A stretch of 39,888 nucleotides of DNA from Nitrospirota bacterium (GCA_015233895.1 JADFXG010000030.1:1-39888); one strand, 5' to 3'. Counted from the first letter of the stretch, positions 1 to 9,508 are shown. Numbers and translations are program-made. Notes: generated by a model not told the origin, from the sequence alone.

Positions 1-40
1 GAGACAGCCATTGAGAAACTGGAGCCAGACTGTCTCTCAA
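1..40. repeat. Imperfect palindrome at window edge, possible IS terminus
   Basis: GAGACAG at 1-7 is matched by CTGTCTC at 31-37, and TTGAGA at 12-17 by TCTCAA at 35-40, so the segment can fold into a hairpin. It lies downstream of the broken IS5-type transposase, where the right end of that element would be expected, but only one side is visible. It may instead be a terminator for genes outside the window. The rest of 41-274 shows no gene. Confidence 0.3.
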
Positions 41-274
41 CTTGCTTTATTTTTTGAGGGTAGGCTAAAATTGGATATTACCGTTTAAGGTGATTTCACA
101 CTTGACACAGTTTATTGAATATATCCTTTTCCAATTAAGGAAATTTTTTGATTTACCTGTCTTTAATCTCTTACATTATTCTATTTTCTTGTTTTTCATC
201 ATATTTAATTTCCATATTATGCTTAAATCTGGTCTATATCTGTTATTTTTATGTTTTAGGCGCACTTCTCCCAT

Positions 275-665
275 CTAAACTCCTTCCATTGTGAGTTGAT
301 TCATCTTTTTTAGATTAAAGGCAAAACATAGTAAACTAAAGTGTAAAGCTTTTTTCAGTAATCCTTTGTACCGTACTCTGGTATATCCATAACTGCGTTT
401 CAATGTCCCAAACACTCGTTCTACTGCCGACCTATATATGACCATCGTCCACTTTCGCTTTTGTTAATACCACTCTTCTTATCAGTCCGCTCCTCTGATC
501 TACACTCTCATGTACCTTATAACCATAGTAATTCAGTCTTTTTCCTTTACACGTCCACTGTCAGGATCCACTTTTGACTCTCAGGCTGTCCCATCTACAT
601 TCTTGCCAGGTTTTGATACGCTTGCAGATACTATACTGGCATCTATCAAGGTCCCCTTCTCCATT
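275..665 (-). pseudogene. IS5-family transposase remnant
   Basis: The reverse strand encodes the C-terminal half of an IS5-type DDE transposase broken into several frames. From 665 downward one reads a KGTLIDASIVSAS stretch, VDGTA followed by a stop, SKVDPDS, then after a frame change WTCKGKRLNYYGYKVHESVD and LTKAKVDDGHI, a stop at about 430, and in another frame SAVERVFGTLKRSYGYTRV through LLCFAFNLKKM, ending at 275. About 50 residues that normally join DDGHI to SAVERVF appear deleted. The N-terminal half is absent: the remnant begins a few bases after the truA stop codon. The gene is non-functional. Family assignment rests on the DGT, YYGYK and ERVFGTLKR-type motifs. Confidence 0.8.
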
Positions 666-669
666 AACC

Positions 670-1440
670 TCAATAAAACACATTCTCAAGAAACAAACCT
701 TTGGCGGGCATGGTTTTACCGGCAAGGGTTCTGTCGCAAGCATTTATTATTTCAATTACTCTTAGCGTATCAACTTTGCCGTAACCGGCATCAACCAAAG
801 TGCCGGCTATGTTTCTGACCATATGGCGAAGAAAGCCACTAGCCGTTATCGTTATTTTTATATAGTTTCCTTCAATAACCGTTCCCAAAAGCTCAACATG
901 TTCCATTAGTGATATGTTTAACGAAAAAATCTCTCTCTCAGTTGTTTTAATGTCAGTGTCAGAGGCGGTAAATGATTTAAAGTCTTTTTTACCGATAAAA
1001 CACTTTGCCGCATCAGTCATTTTGACAACATCAAGGGGGCGCTTCAGGTGGCAGCAGTACCGATAGAAGAAAGGACTTAGCACCTCTGAGTTACAGATTA
1101 TGTAGAAGTAGGTTTTAGACTTTGCATCATACTGCGGGTGAAAGCCGGAGTCAACAACAGCGGCAGCGGTTATCTTAATATCCTCAGGGAGAGAGCTGTT
1201 CAGGGCTCTCATAAATATGTCAGGGCTATGGTTTGATGATGTGCTAAAAGCGGCAATTTGCCTGAGAGCATGAACTCCGGAATCAGTGCGGCCTGAGCCA
1301 ATTAACGTGACATTCTCACCGGTTATATCCTCTAAGACGGCTTCAATCGTACCTGCTATGGTTTTACCAATGGGTTGCCTTTGCCAGCCAAGATACTTCG
1401 TCCCGTCGTATTGTATCGTCAACCGGATTCTTTTTGACAT
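670..1440 (-). CDS. truA: tRNA pseudouridine synthase A
   Basis: This cytoplasmic enzyme isomerises uridines 38-40 in the tRNA anticodon arm to pseudouridine. The N-terminus has the family's QYDGT..GWQRQP signature, followed by GSGRTDSGVHA with the catalytic Asp at residue 53. Later come FHPQYDAKSKTYFY and the ASGFLRHMVRNIAGTLVDAG segment of the C-terminal half. The ATG at 1440 is chosen because it gives the usual compact start (MSKRIRLTIQYDG) and leaves the upstream HicB-like gene, whose stop begins at 1444, without overlap. A TTG nine codons upstream is the alternative. The length of 256 residues is normal. A transposase remnant abuts the 3' end without damaging the reading frame. Confidence 0.97.
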   Translation of the reverse strand: MSKRIRLTIQYDGTKYLGWQRQPIGKTIAGTIEAVLEDITGENVTLIGSGRTDSGVHALRQIAAFSTSSNHSPDIFMRALNSSLPEDIKITAAAVVDSGFHPQYDAKSKTYFYIICNSEVLSPFFYRYCCHLKRPLDVVKMTDAAKCFIGKKDFKSFTASDTDIKTTEREIFSLNISLMEHVELLGTVIEGNYIKITITASGFLRHMVRNIAGTLVDAGYGKVDTLRVIEIINACDRTLAGKTMPAKGLFLENVFY

Positions 1441-1441
1441 T

Positions 1442-1648
1442 TCAGGGAACAGCCGAGTCTGAGTCAACAGGTTTTAAATAAATTTTCAAAAATGGGCGAA
1501 GTTCCTCAAAATGGACAAACAAAGAGTCGCGCAGGTCTGACACAGCCTCCTCAGAGCTATTCCCCTCTCCGTACAGGTCAACCTCCAGACACTCTGCAAC
1601 AAATCTGTCATTTTTTTGCCTTATTGTAAAATGAAATGTTTGTATCAT
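1442..1648 (-). CDS. Solo HicB-like protein
   Basis: This 68-residue protein has the HicB partial RNase H-like fold signature: a beta hairpin (FHFTIRQKNDRFVAECLEVDLYGEG) followed by a helix (SSEEAVSDLRDSLFVHFEEL). HicB proteins usually neutralise a small HicA mRNA interferase encoded next to them. No hicA is visible on either side, and no DNA-binding tail follows the core. It ends just before the truA start and is probably co-transcribed with it. It could be a leftover antitoxin or an unrelated member of the fold. No clear Shine-Dalgarno sequence precedes the ATG. Confidence 0.65.
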   Translation of the reverse strand: MIQTFHFTIRQKNDRFVAECLEVDLYGEGNSSEEAVSDLRDSLFVHFEELRPFLKIYLKPVDSDSAVP

Positions 1649-1680
1649 AGGGGTGTGAAGGAATTGTTATCAGGCGTCTT

Positions 1681-2601
1681 TTATGAGGTCTCAGGGCTGT
1701 CTGAACCGCTAGTGCTTGCAGATATGTCGGAGTAATTCTTATAATATGATTGCACTTTTGCGATGTAGTTTTTGGTTTCAGCAGGCATTCTTGACGGGCG
1801 TCTTTCAAGATTACCCATACCCCAGTTGTATGCTGCTACGGCTTGAGTGACATTTCCGTCATATCTGTCCAGAAGTTGCCGGAGGTATTTAGTGCCACCC
1901 TCGATATTTTCCCTGGGATTAAATGAATTTCTTACACCAAGGTCTCTGGCAGTTGCCGGCATAAGCTGCATAAGTCCTCTTGCTCCGGCTCTGGATACTG
2001 CATGGGAGTTGCCTCCGCTTTCGGCTCGCATCACGGCTTTTATCAGAGCTGAGTCCACTCCGTATTTATCTGCCGCCCTCTGTACCACCTCATCGTATTT
2101 GTCAACTCGTGAGTTTGGAGCCATTGTGTTAGCGTTAGAGGAGTCGGTTTTACTATCAGCTGGTTTACTGTTATCAACTGTGCCCGGATCTTCTAAAGAT
2201 TTGTATGACTGCTCAAAATCCTGACGCTTTGCTATATTATTTGACGCAAGCATGGCATCATGGTAAGCATAATCTGACATTGCACTATAGAGCGATGTGG
2301 ATGCACTGGAGGACTTATTGTCATCTAAACCAATAGAGGGAAGTTGATTCCCTGCAGCCGGCAAAATATTCCTGTTTTGCCCATCATCTTTTGAGGTTGA
2401 TATGTCAAGGGCTTTAATAAAGGTATTCTTTAGGGTTTCCTGTTGGTTAGGATCAGCGTGTTTATGATTATCGGGCTTTTTATGGGTCATTGCGGTGTGT
2501 AAAACCGACCTGAAGTCTTGTCTGCGTCCTAAAGATGACCCGTCAGTTTTTGAAACCAGGTCCTGGCCACTGTCTAAACTTGCATTTATGTTACCAACCA
2601 T
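1681..2601 (-). CDS. Lytic transglycosylase, SLT domain, with long disordered N-terminus
   Basis: The C-terminal part, residues 170-290, is a Slt70-like lytic transglycosylase domain that cleaves the MurNAc-GlcNAc bond of peptidoglycan. Visible motifs are the catalytic Glu194 in AVMRAESGGN, GLMQLMPATA at 209-218 and AYNWGMGN at 257-264. Residues 1-165 are rich in Ser, Asp, Asn and Lys and probably disordered. No signal peptide or lipobox is visible, so export is either non-classical, through a flagellar or secretion apparatus, or the true start differs. The gene lies upstream of the HicB-like gene and truA on the same strand, 32 bases from the former. A flagellar rod-associated role is possible but not shown. 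Confidence 0.88.
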   Translation of the reverse strand: MVGNINASLDSGQDLVSKTDGSSLGRRQDFRSVLHTAMTHKKPDNHKHADPNQQETLKNTFIKALDISTSKDDGQNRNILPAAGNQLPSIGLDDNKSSSASTSLYSAMSDYAYHDAMLASNNIAKRQDFEQSYKSLEDPGTVDNSKPADSKTDSSNANTMAPNSRVDKYDEVVQRAADKYGVDSALIKAVMRAESGGNSHAVSRAGARGLMQLMPATARDLGVRNSFNPRENIEGGTKYLRQLLDRYDGNVTQAVAAYNWGMGNLERRPSRMPAETKNYIAKVQSYYKNYSDISASTSGSDSPETS

Positions 2602-2964
2602 ATGTATATTGTTGCAATTATTGTGCCAGCGACTTTTTTTATAAAACCGGCAACCCCAATAAAAATCTTGACTTTTTAAGTGGTAACTGATATGCTTGGT
2701 TTAAAGCACGCATAATATACTTATCCATAGTATAAGAGTATTTATGAAGTGTATTGGCTGTTGAGTGTAGTGATGTGGTTTGTATATTTGCAAAGATGAA
2801 AGTGAACGAGGGGATGGTCGTTATGGCTTGATTGAGACAGGCTATTTTTGTTTAAGGGAGCAAAAGGTGGATGAAGGGGTACATTGTCTGAGATTGTTTA
2901 TCTTAATCGTCGTTGGCAATGATTATCCAACTCTATATAAATAAACAAGCAGGAGAAAAAAATT
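2602..2964. other. Intergenic region between divergent murein hydrolase genes
   Basis: This 363-base AT-rich gap separates the divergent lytic transglycosylase and GH19 genes. No coding segment, tRNA or clear repeat is visible. A candidate promoter for the rightward gene lies at its right end. Confidence 0.6.
2913..2941 (+). promoter_or_regulatory. Candidate sigma70 promoter of the GH19 gene
   Basis: TTGGCA at 2913-2918 and TATAAA at 2936-2941 are separated by 17 bases, and a good ribosome binding site (CAGGAG) lies shortly before the ATG at 2965. The match is by eye. Confidence 0.5.
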
Positions 2965-3585
2965 ATGAGTATTTCAAAGGAGAATTTAGTTCTGATTGCT
3001 CCGGCATCTGCATCGGTAGCAGAGAGTTTTGTTGAGCCATTGAATACTGCGATGGATGAGTTTGAAATTTCTGTGAATAAGAAACGCCAGGCAGCATTTC
3101 TTGCTCAAATTTTGTATGAATCTACATCTCTGACACATTTGGAGGAGAATCTCAATTATAATGAAGATGGTTTAAAGAATCACTTTGGCTCGCACTTCAG
3201 TCAGGAGGAATTTGCAGTTTTTGCCAGACAGAAAGAAAAAATTGCTAACAGAGTTTATGCTAACAGGATGGGTAATGGTCCTGAGACTTCAGGTGATGGT
3301 TATAGATATAGAGGGAGGGGGTTAATTCAACTGACTGGTAAAGACAATTATAAAAAATGTGGAGATGCTTTAGAGTTAGATTTGGTTAAAAATCCTGAAT
3401 TGTTAAAAGAACCTGTTAGTGCGTGTAGATCGGCAGCCTGGTTTTGGAAAAAACATGGGTTGAACGAATTAGCCGATATAGATCATTTTACAGAAATCAC
3501 TATTAAAATTAATGGTGGAGAGAATGGTTTAGTTGAAAGAAAAAATTTTTGGGCTAAGGCAAAAGAAGTTTTAAAAAGTTCTTAG
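2965..3585 (+). CDS. GH19-family chitinase/endolysin-like protein
   Basis: The 206-residue protein is a glycoside hydrolase family 19 domain of the type seen in phage endolysins. These proteins cleave chitin or the peptidoglycan glycan strand. The segment FLAQILYESTSLTHLEENLN (about 45-64) carries the candidate catalytic Glu52 and Glu61. The hallmark YRYRGRGLIQLTGKDNY lies near 113-129, and AAWFWKKHGLNELAD follows. There is no signal peptide, which is usual for holin-dependent endolysins, but no holin or other phage gene is nearby. It has its own likely promoter and a good ribosome binding site. A structured repeat lies between its stop and the convergent alpha-2-macroglobulin gene. It may be a prophage relic or a domesticated lysozyme. 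Confidence 0.88.
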   Translation: MSISKENLVLIAPASASVAESFVEPLNTAMDEFEISVNKKRQAAFLAQILYESTSLTHLEENLNYNEDGLKNHFGSHFSQEEFAVFARQKEKIANRVYANRMGNGPETSGDGYRYRGRGLIQLTGKDNYKKCGDALELDLVKNPELLKEPVSACRSAAWFWKKHGLNELADIDHFTEITIKINGGENGLVERKNFWAKAKEVLKSS

Positions 3586-3601
3586 AAGTTTGTTTTGGAC
3601 T

Positions 3602-3680
3602 GGGGGGTCAAAACCCCTTGCAACAGGGTATTCCCCTCAGGGGAGAGGGTTTAAGGGAGAGGGCAAAGCCCTTTCCCTTA
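3602..3680. repeat. Three-hairpin intergenic repeat, copy 1
   Basis: Three successive stems can form: GGGGT/ACCCC (3604-3617), CCCC/GGGG (3633-3643), and a 13-bp stem TAAGGGAGAGGGC / GCCCTTTCCCTTA (3652-3680) with an AAA loop. The same unit occurs inverted at 29189-29275. It lies between two convergent genes and could act as a bidirectional terminator or a REP-like element. The apparent open reading frame across it is not a gene. Confidence 0.8.
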
Positions 3681-3704
3681 TTTACCAAATTTCCTTACGA
3701 TTTT

Positions 3705-6700
3705 TTATCTAACTATTTCAACTTGTTTATTAGGAATTTCGCCAAACATCTCAGGTGCATAGAGCGCTTCAACACGGCTTTCGGGCAGCAGGAATGTTCC
3801 CTCATTATTATACCTGACCGTATATGTCACACTGAATTTCCCTTTTGGTACGTACCGGTAGTAGGCTTTAAGTCCTTCAAATGAGTTTTCTCTGTAAACC
3901 TCATCGGCATAGCCTTGATTTATTGAAGTGTTGGCAGAGGTGGAAAGAATGGCAGAACTCCTTTTTAATCCGCCGCCTAATATTGATGATCCCGCAGGGA
4001 TTGGGTCAGAGACTACAACCCATGTCATATCACTTTGAGCGTCAATTTCAAGAGTTACACTTGCAACATCGCCCTTTGACCACTTGCCCTGGGTTTTCTG
4101 CTGAACCGGCTCCACGGTTTTCTTTATCTGGTATCCGGTTGAAACAGGCTCTTTTAGCGGGATAGCAGCAAGCGATGAGACTGTGACCCACGGAGCTCCT
4201 TCACCGCTGTGCACAACTGAAAGAGTATTTCCTTTAACGGTGTTTACATCAGGCCAGCCAAAAGACAAAGTGCCGCCTTTTGAGGTTTTATTAAATTCAA
4301 TTTTTTTGCTCTTATCCGCTAAGGTAGCCGATGTGGTTCCGGTTACTTTTGTTTTTTCAAATTTAGCCGAAAACTTATCCATCGCCACAACTCCCCATGC
4401 GTTAGCTACCGTTGTGCTCCAGTGGCCGTGTTTTAATGACTGCACAGTGCCATTAGCTATTCGTACAACATCCTCTTTCCAGTCATCAAAGGGAAGCACC
4501 GTAAGGAGCGCCTTAACCGTGTTGGTATCCGGTGAGGACATAAGCCAAAACAGGTTTTGGTTAGCGTTCGTTGACAGTCCCATTACAGTTCCCTGTATAT
4601 TCATTTTTGAGCGTAAAATTGTTTTTGCATCTTTCAAGAGCTTATCCCGATTGGCGATGTTTTGTCCCCGTTGCAGGATGTTTATCCAGTCAAGCAGAGC
4701 TGAGGTTGGCCACAAGTTAGGCTCAATGGTTATAGGTTTAAGGTAACCAGCTTCAACTGCAGCGTAACGGGAAATAGCCTCAATAGCCGCAAGTTTTCTT
4801 ATTGATACATCCGCAGTAGGAAGTGACGAGTTCCGTATAACCTTGCCCTCAACAAAATTAGTGAGGGCGCTGAGCATTTGTGATAAAATCGGGGCAGGAA
4901 TCTTATATTGTGCCTCATTCAATATGGAAATAATGTATGAAGTCAGCACATCGCTACCCTGAAGCATTGTTGGAAAGTATTTTGCAAAGCCTTCTGTATC
5001 AAGATATGCGGGGATTGTCTCCATTATCTTGTCTAATGCCTTTTTATCTCTCAGAGCAACGGCTTTCGATATCCTCTGTTCAAGACAGGTGTATGGATAG
5101 CTGCTCATAAAATTAGAGACGCCATCAAGCCCATTAGAGAGCTGCCCGGAAACCTTTACATTTATCCCGCCTTTTTCTGAGACGGCACTTGCAGGTTTTT
5201 CAACTTGAATGTTATATTTTTTGTCTTTGATTTGAGTAAGGGTTGCCTGAAAAGTCCTCACCCTTACAGCTTCAAGCACTGTGGAGAATTTCTTAAGTTT
5301 ATCTGAGGCCTTACCAGAAGTCTCTTTAGCCGCAACCTCATAATCAATTCGCTTAACGCCATAAGGAACCGTGATTTCCCAGCCGATATCCTTTGCCTCA
5401 CCGGGAGCCAACTTCTCAGTTATTTTATTACGAGGGGTATTCCCCGCTTTTCCATCGATCGTTAAGTCTAACCCAACCTCTGCTTCAATAGTATGTTCAG
5501 AGCCGTTTCTGATGGTAAAGCCTGCTCTGTACGTGTCCCCTTCACGGACAGTTGGAGGGGTGCCGCCAAATAGGATTAAATCCTGAGACGATTTTATTGT
5601 GGTCTCTCCTGTGCCAAAAAGATTAGCGCCGGATGATGCCACAGCAACTATTTTAAAGGAGGTAAGAGAATCATTTAGAGGGATTTCAACATCAGCTTCT
5701 CCATTAGCATCAACCTTTACAGTGCCTTTCCAAAAAAGCAGCGTGTCAAAAAGCTCTCTGGTAATTTGTCTTCCTCCGCCACCTCCATGCGGAAGGGCTT
5801 TCTTACCGAAGTGGCGCTTACCTACCACCATCATCTGGGCTGTTGAGGTTACAACTTCATATGGGCGCTCGCCCATCATTGACTTTAACAAATCCCAACT
5901 GTCGTTTGGATAAAGCTCTAAAAGCCCCTCATCAACAGCCGCCGCAGCCACCTCAGTGCCGGCAGATGCAGGTTTCCCCTCTGGTGTTGCAACCTTTATG
6001 TGTACTTTTGCATGACTACGAATCTTATAGGTATCTCTGTCAGCTTTGACCTCTACATTTAACGTGTTAGGGCGCCAGCCAACCCTGATTTTGCTAAGGC
6101 CAAACTTATAGGCAGGTTTTCCAGGATCAAACATAAACCCGGGTTTTTCCTCACCTATGCGCCCCCTTACGGCAAATACCGAAACATACACGTTAGGAGT
6201 ATAGTTATTCTTTACCGGAAGCTCAAACACCGGCTCCTTACCGCTTACTTTCTTTACAAAATAATCAATCACTCCTTCTCGCTCTACAGATACTAAAACC
6301 GTTGCCTCCCTGAAAGGCATTCTTACCTGAAAACGGGCAGTCTCCCCAGACTCGTATTTTCTTTTTTCAGGAATAACATCTATCCTGTCACTGTTACCTG
6401 CGGTGGGAGACCACCAGTCAGTACCATCAGAGACCCAGAACTCGGTGTTTGCATACGTTTTGTTACCAGCGTCATCAGTTGTTTCGGCCTCAATTATCAT
6501 ATTACCACCAACCTTTGCAACAGCATCACAAATTAACAGTCCCTGCGCATTGGTTTTTCCCTCACACGCCACCCCTGTTTTCTTTATTTCTGTCACATTG
6601 CTATAACCGTAAAATCCGCCCGTTATCCTTCGTCTGTGGCTGTAGGTGTTCCTCTGATAGAAATCAGCCTTAACCGTGGCATTGGTAACAGGCTTACCCT

Positions 6701-9398
6701 TTGTGTCCAAAACTACTGTTTGAAATTTGACAGTGTCTTTAACTAACACCCATTTTTCTGTTTTAATCCCGACGAAGTGTTTGGATGGATACAGATTTGT
6801 GTGTGTGGAGACGGTTTGAACCTCACCGTTAGGGTCAGAGTACTCAAGTTCAGTCAGGAGCATGGCAGGAGTTTTAATTTCAGGGATTTTCTTAAAAACA
6901 GCCCGTCCTCCGCCCCCGTTATCAAGATTAAAGCTCAAGGTTTCAAGTTTAAACGGTTTTTCTTTTTGGATGTTCCCGCCCTCATTGTCCTCCTCAGCGT
7001 CCTCTCCATTTGTTGTTTCGATGCCCTCTTTTAGTTCATTGCCGGAGAAAGTAAAATCCCCATAGTCAGGAAAACGCAGTTGATATGAGCTGATTTCGGC
7101 TCTTACTTTTACCGGTAGTTTTGATGCCCCACCTCCGGAAAGATACGCAGCCGATACGTTAAAAACCACCTCTTTTGGTTTTATCAGAGGCGTTTGAGAG
7201 GCTGTGAGCTGCCCTCTCATAAGCGGCACCCGAAACTCCTCCACTTTAAATGTACCGGTCAAAATGTCTGACGATTTATTACTGCTTTTAGACAGGAGTG
7301 ACTCATAGTTGCCAAGCTTGGCATCTTTAGGAATCTGCCACACCCCTTCAGAGTACCCGCCTGTGTTCCATTTTATTGGAACATTGTAACTCTGCTGGCC
7401 TCCCCGATGAGTGATTGTCATTTGATTAGGAAGCTCCTCCGGTTTAACAAGCGCAAACCCAAGGCCTGTTCGCTTTCTGGCAACGTGTTTAAAGTGAACG
7501 GTTTCCCCTGCCCTAAAAAGAGTCCGGTCAAAAATCGTGTGAATTGTAATCTTGCCGGATTGTGAGTAATCATTTGAAAATAAATTAAATCTCCACGGCT
7601 CTATCCCCTCATCCCAGCTTGAGTGAATGAAAGTTAAATCGTTGCCTTTTCTGGCAAATACAAACAGTCCGCCTCCAATGCCGTTTAGTGCCTGGGGGTT
7701 TTCAGTGTAATTTATACTAAGGTTGTTGTATGGGAGTTTATCCGATGAAATCTCCTTGTTAATCTTAGCGATGCCGCTTTCGTCTGTTTTGCCTTGCCAA
7801 AGGATTTTACCGTTACAGTCTCTCAGGGTGACATCTGCGTCCTTAACCGGCTCTGCCGTATCAAGAGTTGTAACCCAAACGACAGAGGACTCACGTCCCC
7901 ATTTAAAGTGAGCCGACAGATTAGTGACCAGTGCTCCTGCCTGCACGTACATGGTTTTTGCGTCTTCTAACAGGTGTTTGCCTAAGATATTACTTTGCAG
8001 CTCTACGATATAAAATCCTGGGGTTTTAAGGGGAATCCCTACGATTTCAAAATCTTTGCCGGCTCCGGGAAGGGGAATCTTTAAGCTTTCAGTTTTGTCT
8101 TTATCCGAAAGAATCGGTTTTTCCCGTACAGCCGCAGACAGTGTCCTAAGCCATTTGATTATATCCTCTTCGCTTGTTTTGGTAGTTTGGTGAATTTTCC
8201 CATTTATTTCGGCTGAGGTTTCCTTCTTTGCCAAATTAAGCATAGTCTCTATGTTTCTAACAGTTATGGGAAGGGCGGGGGATGCGTTTAACTCAAGAAT
8301 TCCAAAGCGGGAGGTGAATTTGGCAAGCGGCGGGTACTCATCGGTAGCTACTTTCAGAGGGAACTTATCAGAGTTTGAAAGTGCTCTGCCTGAATCGTCT
8401 TTTATATTAGCTGGTAAGATGACGCTAAATGTTGACTTTTCAGGAAACGGCCCTTCAAAATGGCCATATGTCACATAGGTATCATTATCGTGTGCTTCTT
8501 TGTCTTTTAAATTCCAGGTTTTGCCGGAATCTGATCTTAAAGTAATTTCTTTAACGACACTCCACGGGATGGAGGCTGACAACAGCATTTTCATAGCGGT
8601 TATGGGAATGCACTGCTTTTCGGGGCGTTCCCGCTGGCACTCAAACGTAATGGTAAACGGCGGGCGGGTTTTGTATGTAAGGGTTTGGTCCTGAGTTGTG
8701 GCAACACCGCTTTTAGATTTAACACCTTTGCCCCAGACTATTTTTACCTCTTTGTCGGGAGGAAGTGCTCTTTTACACTGAAACACCACCATGGGAGCCT
8801 TTTTGTCTTCTACCCACATGGTTTTTATTATTTGCTTTTTTATTTTGTCATCCAATAAATTAATACCGATTTTCTCTCCTATCCCGTTAACACTGCAATA
8901 GAGGTTTTCCAAAACCGATTTTTCATCCACAGCGGCATCAAGTGTAAAAGCAAATGCTTGTTCCTCCTCGATAATTGCCCCCTCGTATGGCTCTTGCCGG
9001 ACAACAGCAGGGCCTCCGGTTGAGAAACTAAATTCTCTCTTTCCGGTAATAGCCTTTCCTGAGAGAGTTTTCAGATCGTCTTTTAGTTTAAAGTTACATA
9101 CAGTACCGGCAGGTAAATCAGCGGCAAAATCGTAAGACCAGTTCTTGCCGTCAATCCATCTGCCTGTGGCGTTATCGGTGCAATTGGTATCGAAGGGGTT
9201 TTTAAGGAAAGGATTACCAAAGGGAACAATTTGTTCTGAAAACCGCACTGCCACCTGTCTGACATTTTTAACCGTACCCTCCGGTGTAAATGCAACGACC
9301 TGTGCAGATTCCACAGTGTGGGCTATTGCATGTGATAGTAAAAATAAGGCAGCTAAAATTAAAAAAACTGTTAATGATTTTCTGAACTTGTTTATCAT
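3705..9398 (-). CDS. Bacterial alpha-2-macroglobulin family protein
   Basis: This 1897-residue secreted protein belongs to the bacterial alpha-2-macroglobulins, thought to trap attacking proteases in the periplasm. The chosen ATG at 9398 is preceded by GGGAG and starts a classical signal peptide (MINKFRKSLTVFLILAALFL...). The upstream in-frame Met codons would place 26 unlikely residues before it. After an Ig-like N-terminus come MG domains and a segment with HFKHVARKRTG and VPIKWNTGGYSEGVW. The thioester motif is intact: CLEQ begins at residue 1438 inside SYPYTCLEQR. A C-terminal receptor-binding-like region ends with LPESRVEALYAPEMFGE. No lipobox Cys follows the signal peptide, so it is probably soluble rather than a lipoprotein. 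The usual partner, penicillin-binding protein 1C, is not adjacent. Confidence 0.93.
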   Translation of the reverse strand: MINKFRKSLTVFLILAALFLLSHAIAHTVESAQVVAFTPEGTVKNVRQVAVRFSEQIVPFGNPFLKNPFDTNCTDNATGRWIDGKNWSYDFAADLPAGTVCNFKLKDDLKTLSGKAITGKREFSFSTGGPAVVRQEPYEGAIIEEEQAFAFTLDAAVDEKSVLENLYCSVNGIGEKIGINLLDDKIKKQIIKTMWVEDKKAPMVVFQCKRALPPDKEVKIVWGKGVKSKSGVATTQDQTLTYKTRPPFTITFECQRERPEKQCIPITAMKMLLSASIPWSVVKEITLRSDSGKTWNLKDKEAHDNDTYVTYGHFEGPFPEKSTFSVILPANIKDDSGRALSNSDKFPLKVATDEYPPLAKFTSRFGILELNASPALPITVRNIETMLNLAKKETSAEINGKIHQTTKTSEEDIIKWLRTLSAAVREKPILSDKDKTESLKIPLPGAGKDFEIVGIPLKTPGFYIVELQSNILGKHLLEDAKTMYVQAGALVTNLSAHFKWGRESSVVWVTTLDTAEPVKDADVTLRDCNGKILWQGKTDESGIAKINKEISSDKLPYNNLSINYTENPQALNGIGGGLFVFARKGNDLTFIHSSWDEGIEPWRFNLFSNDYSQSGKITIHTIFDRTLFRAGETVHFKHVARKRTGLGFALVKPEELPNQMTITHRGGQQSYNVPIKWNTGGYSEGVWQIPKDAKLGNYESLLSKSSNKSSDILTGTFKVEEFRVPLMRGQLTASQTPLIKPKEVVFNVSAAYLSGGGASKLPVKVRAEISSYQLRFPDYGDFTFSGNELKEGIETTNGEDAEEDNEGGNIQKEKPFKLETLSFNLDNGGGGRAVFKKIPEIKTPAMLLTELEYSDPNGEVQTVSTHTNLYPSKHFVGIKTEKWVLVKDTVKFQTVVLDTKGKPVTNATVKADFYQRNTYSHRRRITGGFYGYSNVTEIKKTGVACEGKTNAQGLLICDAVAKVGGNMIIEAETTDDAGNKTYANTEFWVSDGTDWWSPTAGNSDRIDVIPEKRKYESGETARFQVRMPFREATVLVSVEREGVIDYFVKKVSGKEPVFELPVKNNYTPNVYVSVFAVRGRIGEEKPGFMFDPGKPAYKFGLSKIRVGWRPNTLNVEVKADRDTYKIRSHAKVHIKVATPEGKPASAGTEVAAAAVDEGLLELYPNDSWDLLKSMMGERPYEVVTSTAQMMVVGKRHFGKKALPHGGGGGRQITRELFDTLLFWKGTVKVDANGEADVEIPLNDSLTSFKIVAVASSGANLFGTGETTIKSSQDLILFGGTPPTVREGDTYRAGFTIRNGSEHTIEAEVGLDLTIDGKAGNTPRNKITEKLAPGEAKDIGWEITVPYGVKRIDYEVAAKETSGKASDKLKKFSTVLEAVRVRTFQATLTQIKDKKYNIQVEKPASAVSEKGGINVKVSGQLSNGLDGVSNFMSSYPYTCLEQRISKAVALRDKKALDKIMETIPAYLDTEGFAKYFPTMLQGSDVLTSYIISILNEAQYKIPAPILSQMLSALTNFVEGKVIRNSSLPTADVSIRKLAAIEAISRYAAVEAGYLKPITIEPNLWPTSALLDWINILQRGQNIANRDKLLKDAKTILRSKMNIQGTVMGLSTNANQNLFWLMSSPDTNTVKALLTVLPFDDWKEDVVRIANGTVQSLKHGHWSTTVANAWGVVAMDKFSAKFEKTKVTGTTSATLADKSKKIEFNKTSKGGTLSFGWPDVNTVKGNTLSVVHSGEGAPWVTVSSLAAIPLKEPVSTGYQIKKTVEPVQQKTQGKWSKGDVASVTLEIDAQSDMTWVVVSDPIPAGSSILGGGLKRSSAILSTSANTSINQGYADEVYRENSFEGLKAYYRYVPKGKFSVTYTVRYNNEGTFLLPESRVEALYAPEMFGEIPNKQVEIVR

Positions 9399-9508
9399 GT
9401 ATTTTCTCCCGCCATTAGTTTTTAAACGTAGATTAATAGACATTAACATTTTAATCTTAACTCTAAAAAAAAGCAATTGACTTGCGTGACTACATTGTAT
9501 AGCTTATA

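Noticed and set aside
510-818. Plus-strand open frame opposite truA and the transposase remnant
   Set aside because: It lies antisense to recognised transposase motifs and the 3' end of truA; the product has no recognisable features.
1441-1467. TTG start for truA nine codons upstream
   Set aside because: It would overlap the HicB-like gene and adds residues not found in TruA; the ATG at 1440 gives the normal N-terminus.
1681-3585. Prophage lysis module
   Set aside because: Two murein hydrolases are near each other, but they are divergent and there is no holin, spanin, integrase or structural phage gene.
3618-3884. Plus-strand open frame beginning in the three-hairpin repeat
   Set aside because: It is translation of the repeat and of the antisense of the alpha-2-macroglobulin gene; a similar peptide appears at 29165-29374 only because the repeat recurs.
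4183-8694. Many plus-strand open frames within the alpha-2-macroglobulin gene
   Set aside because: They are antisense shadows of a single long coding frame with recognised motifs throughout.
9399-9476. Longer N-terminus for the alpha-2-macroglobulin
   Set aside because: It would bury the signal peptide behind 26 residues, and the ribosome binding site sits before the inner ATG.
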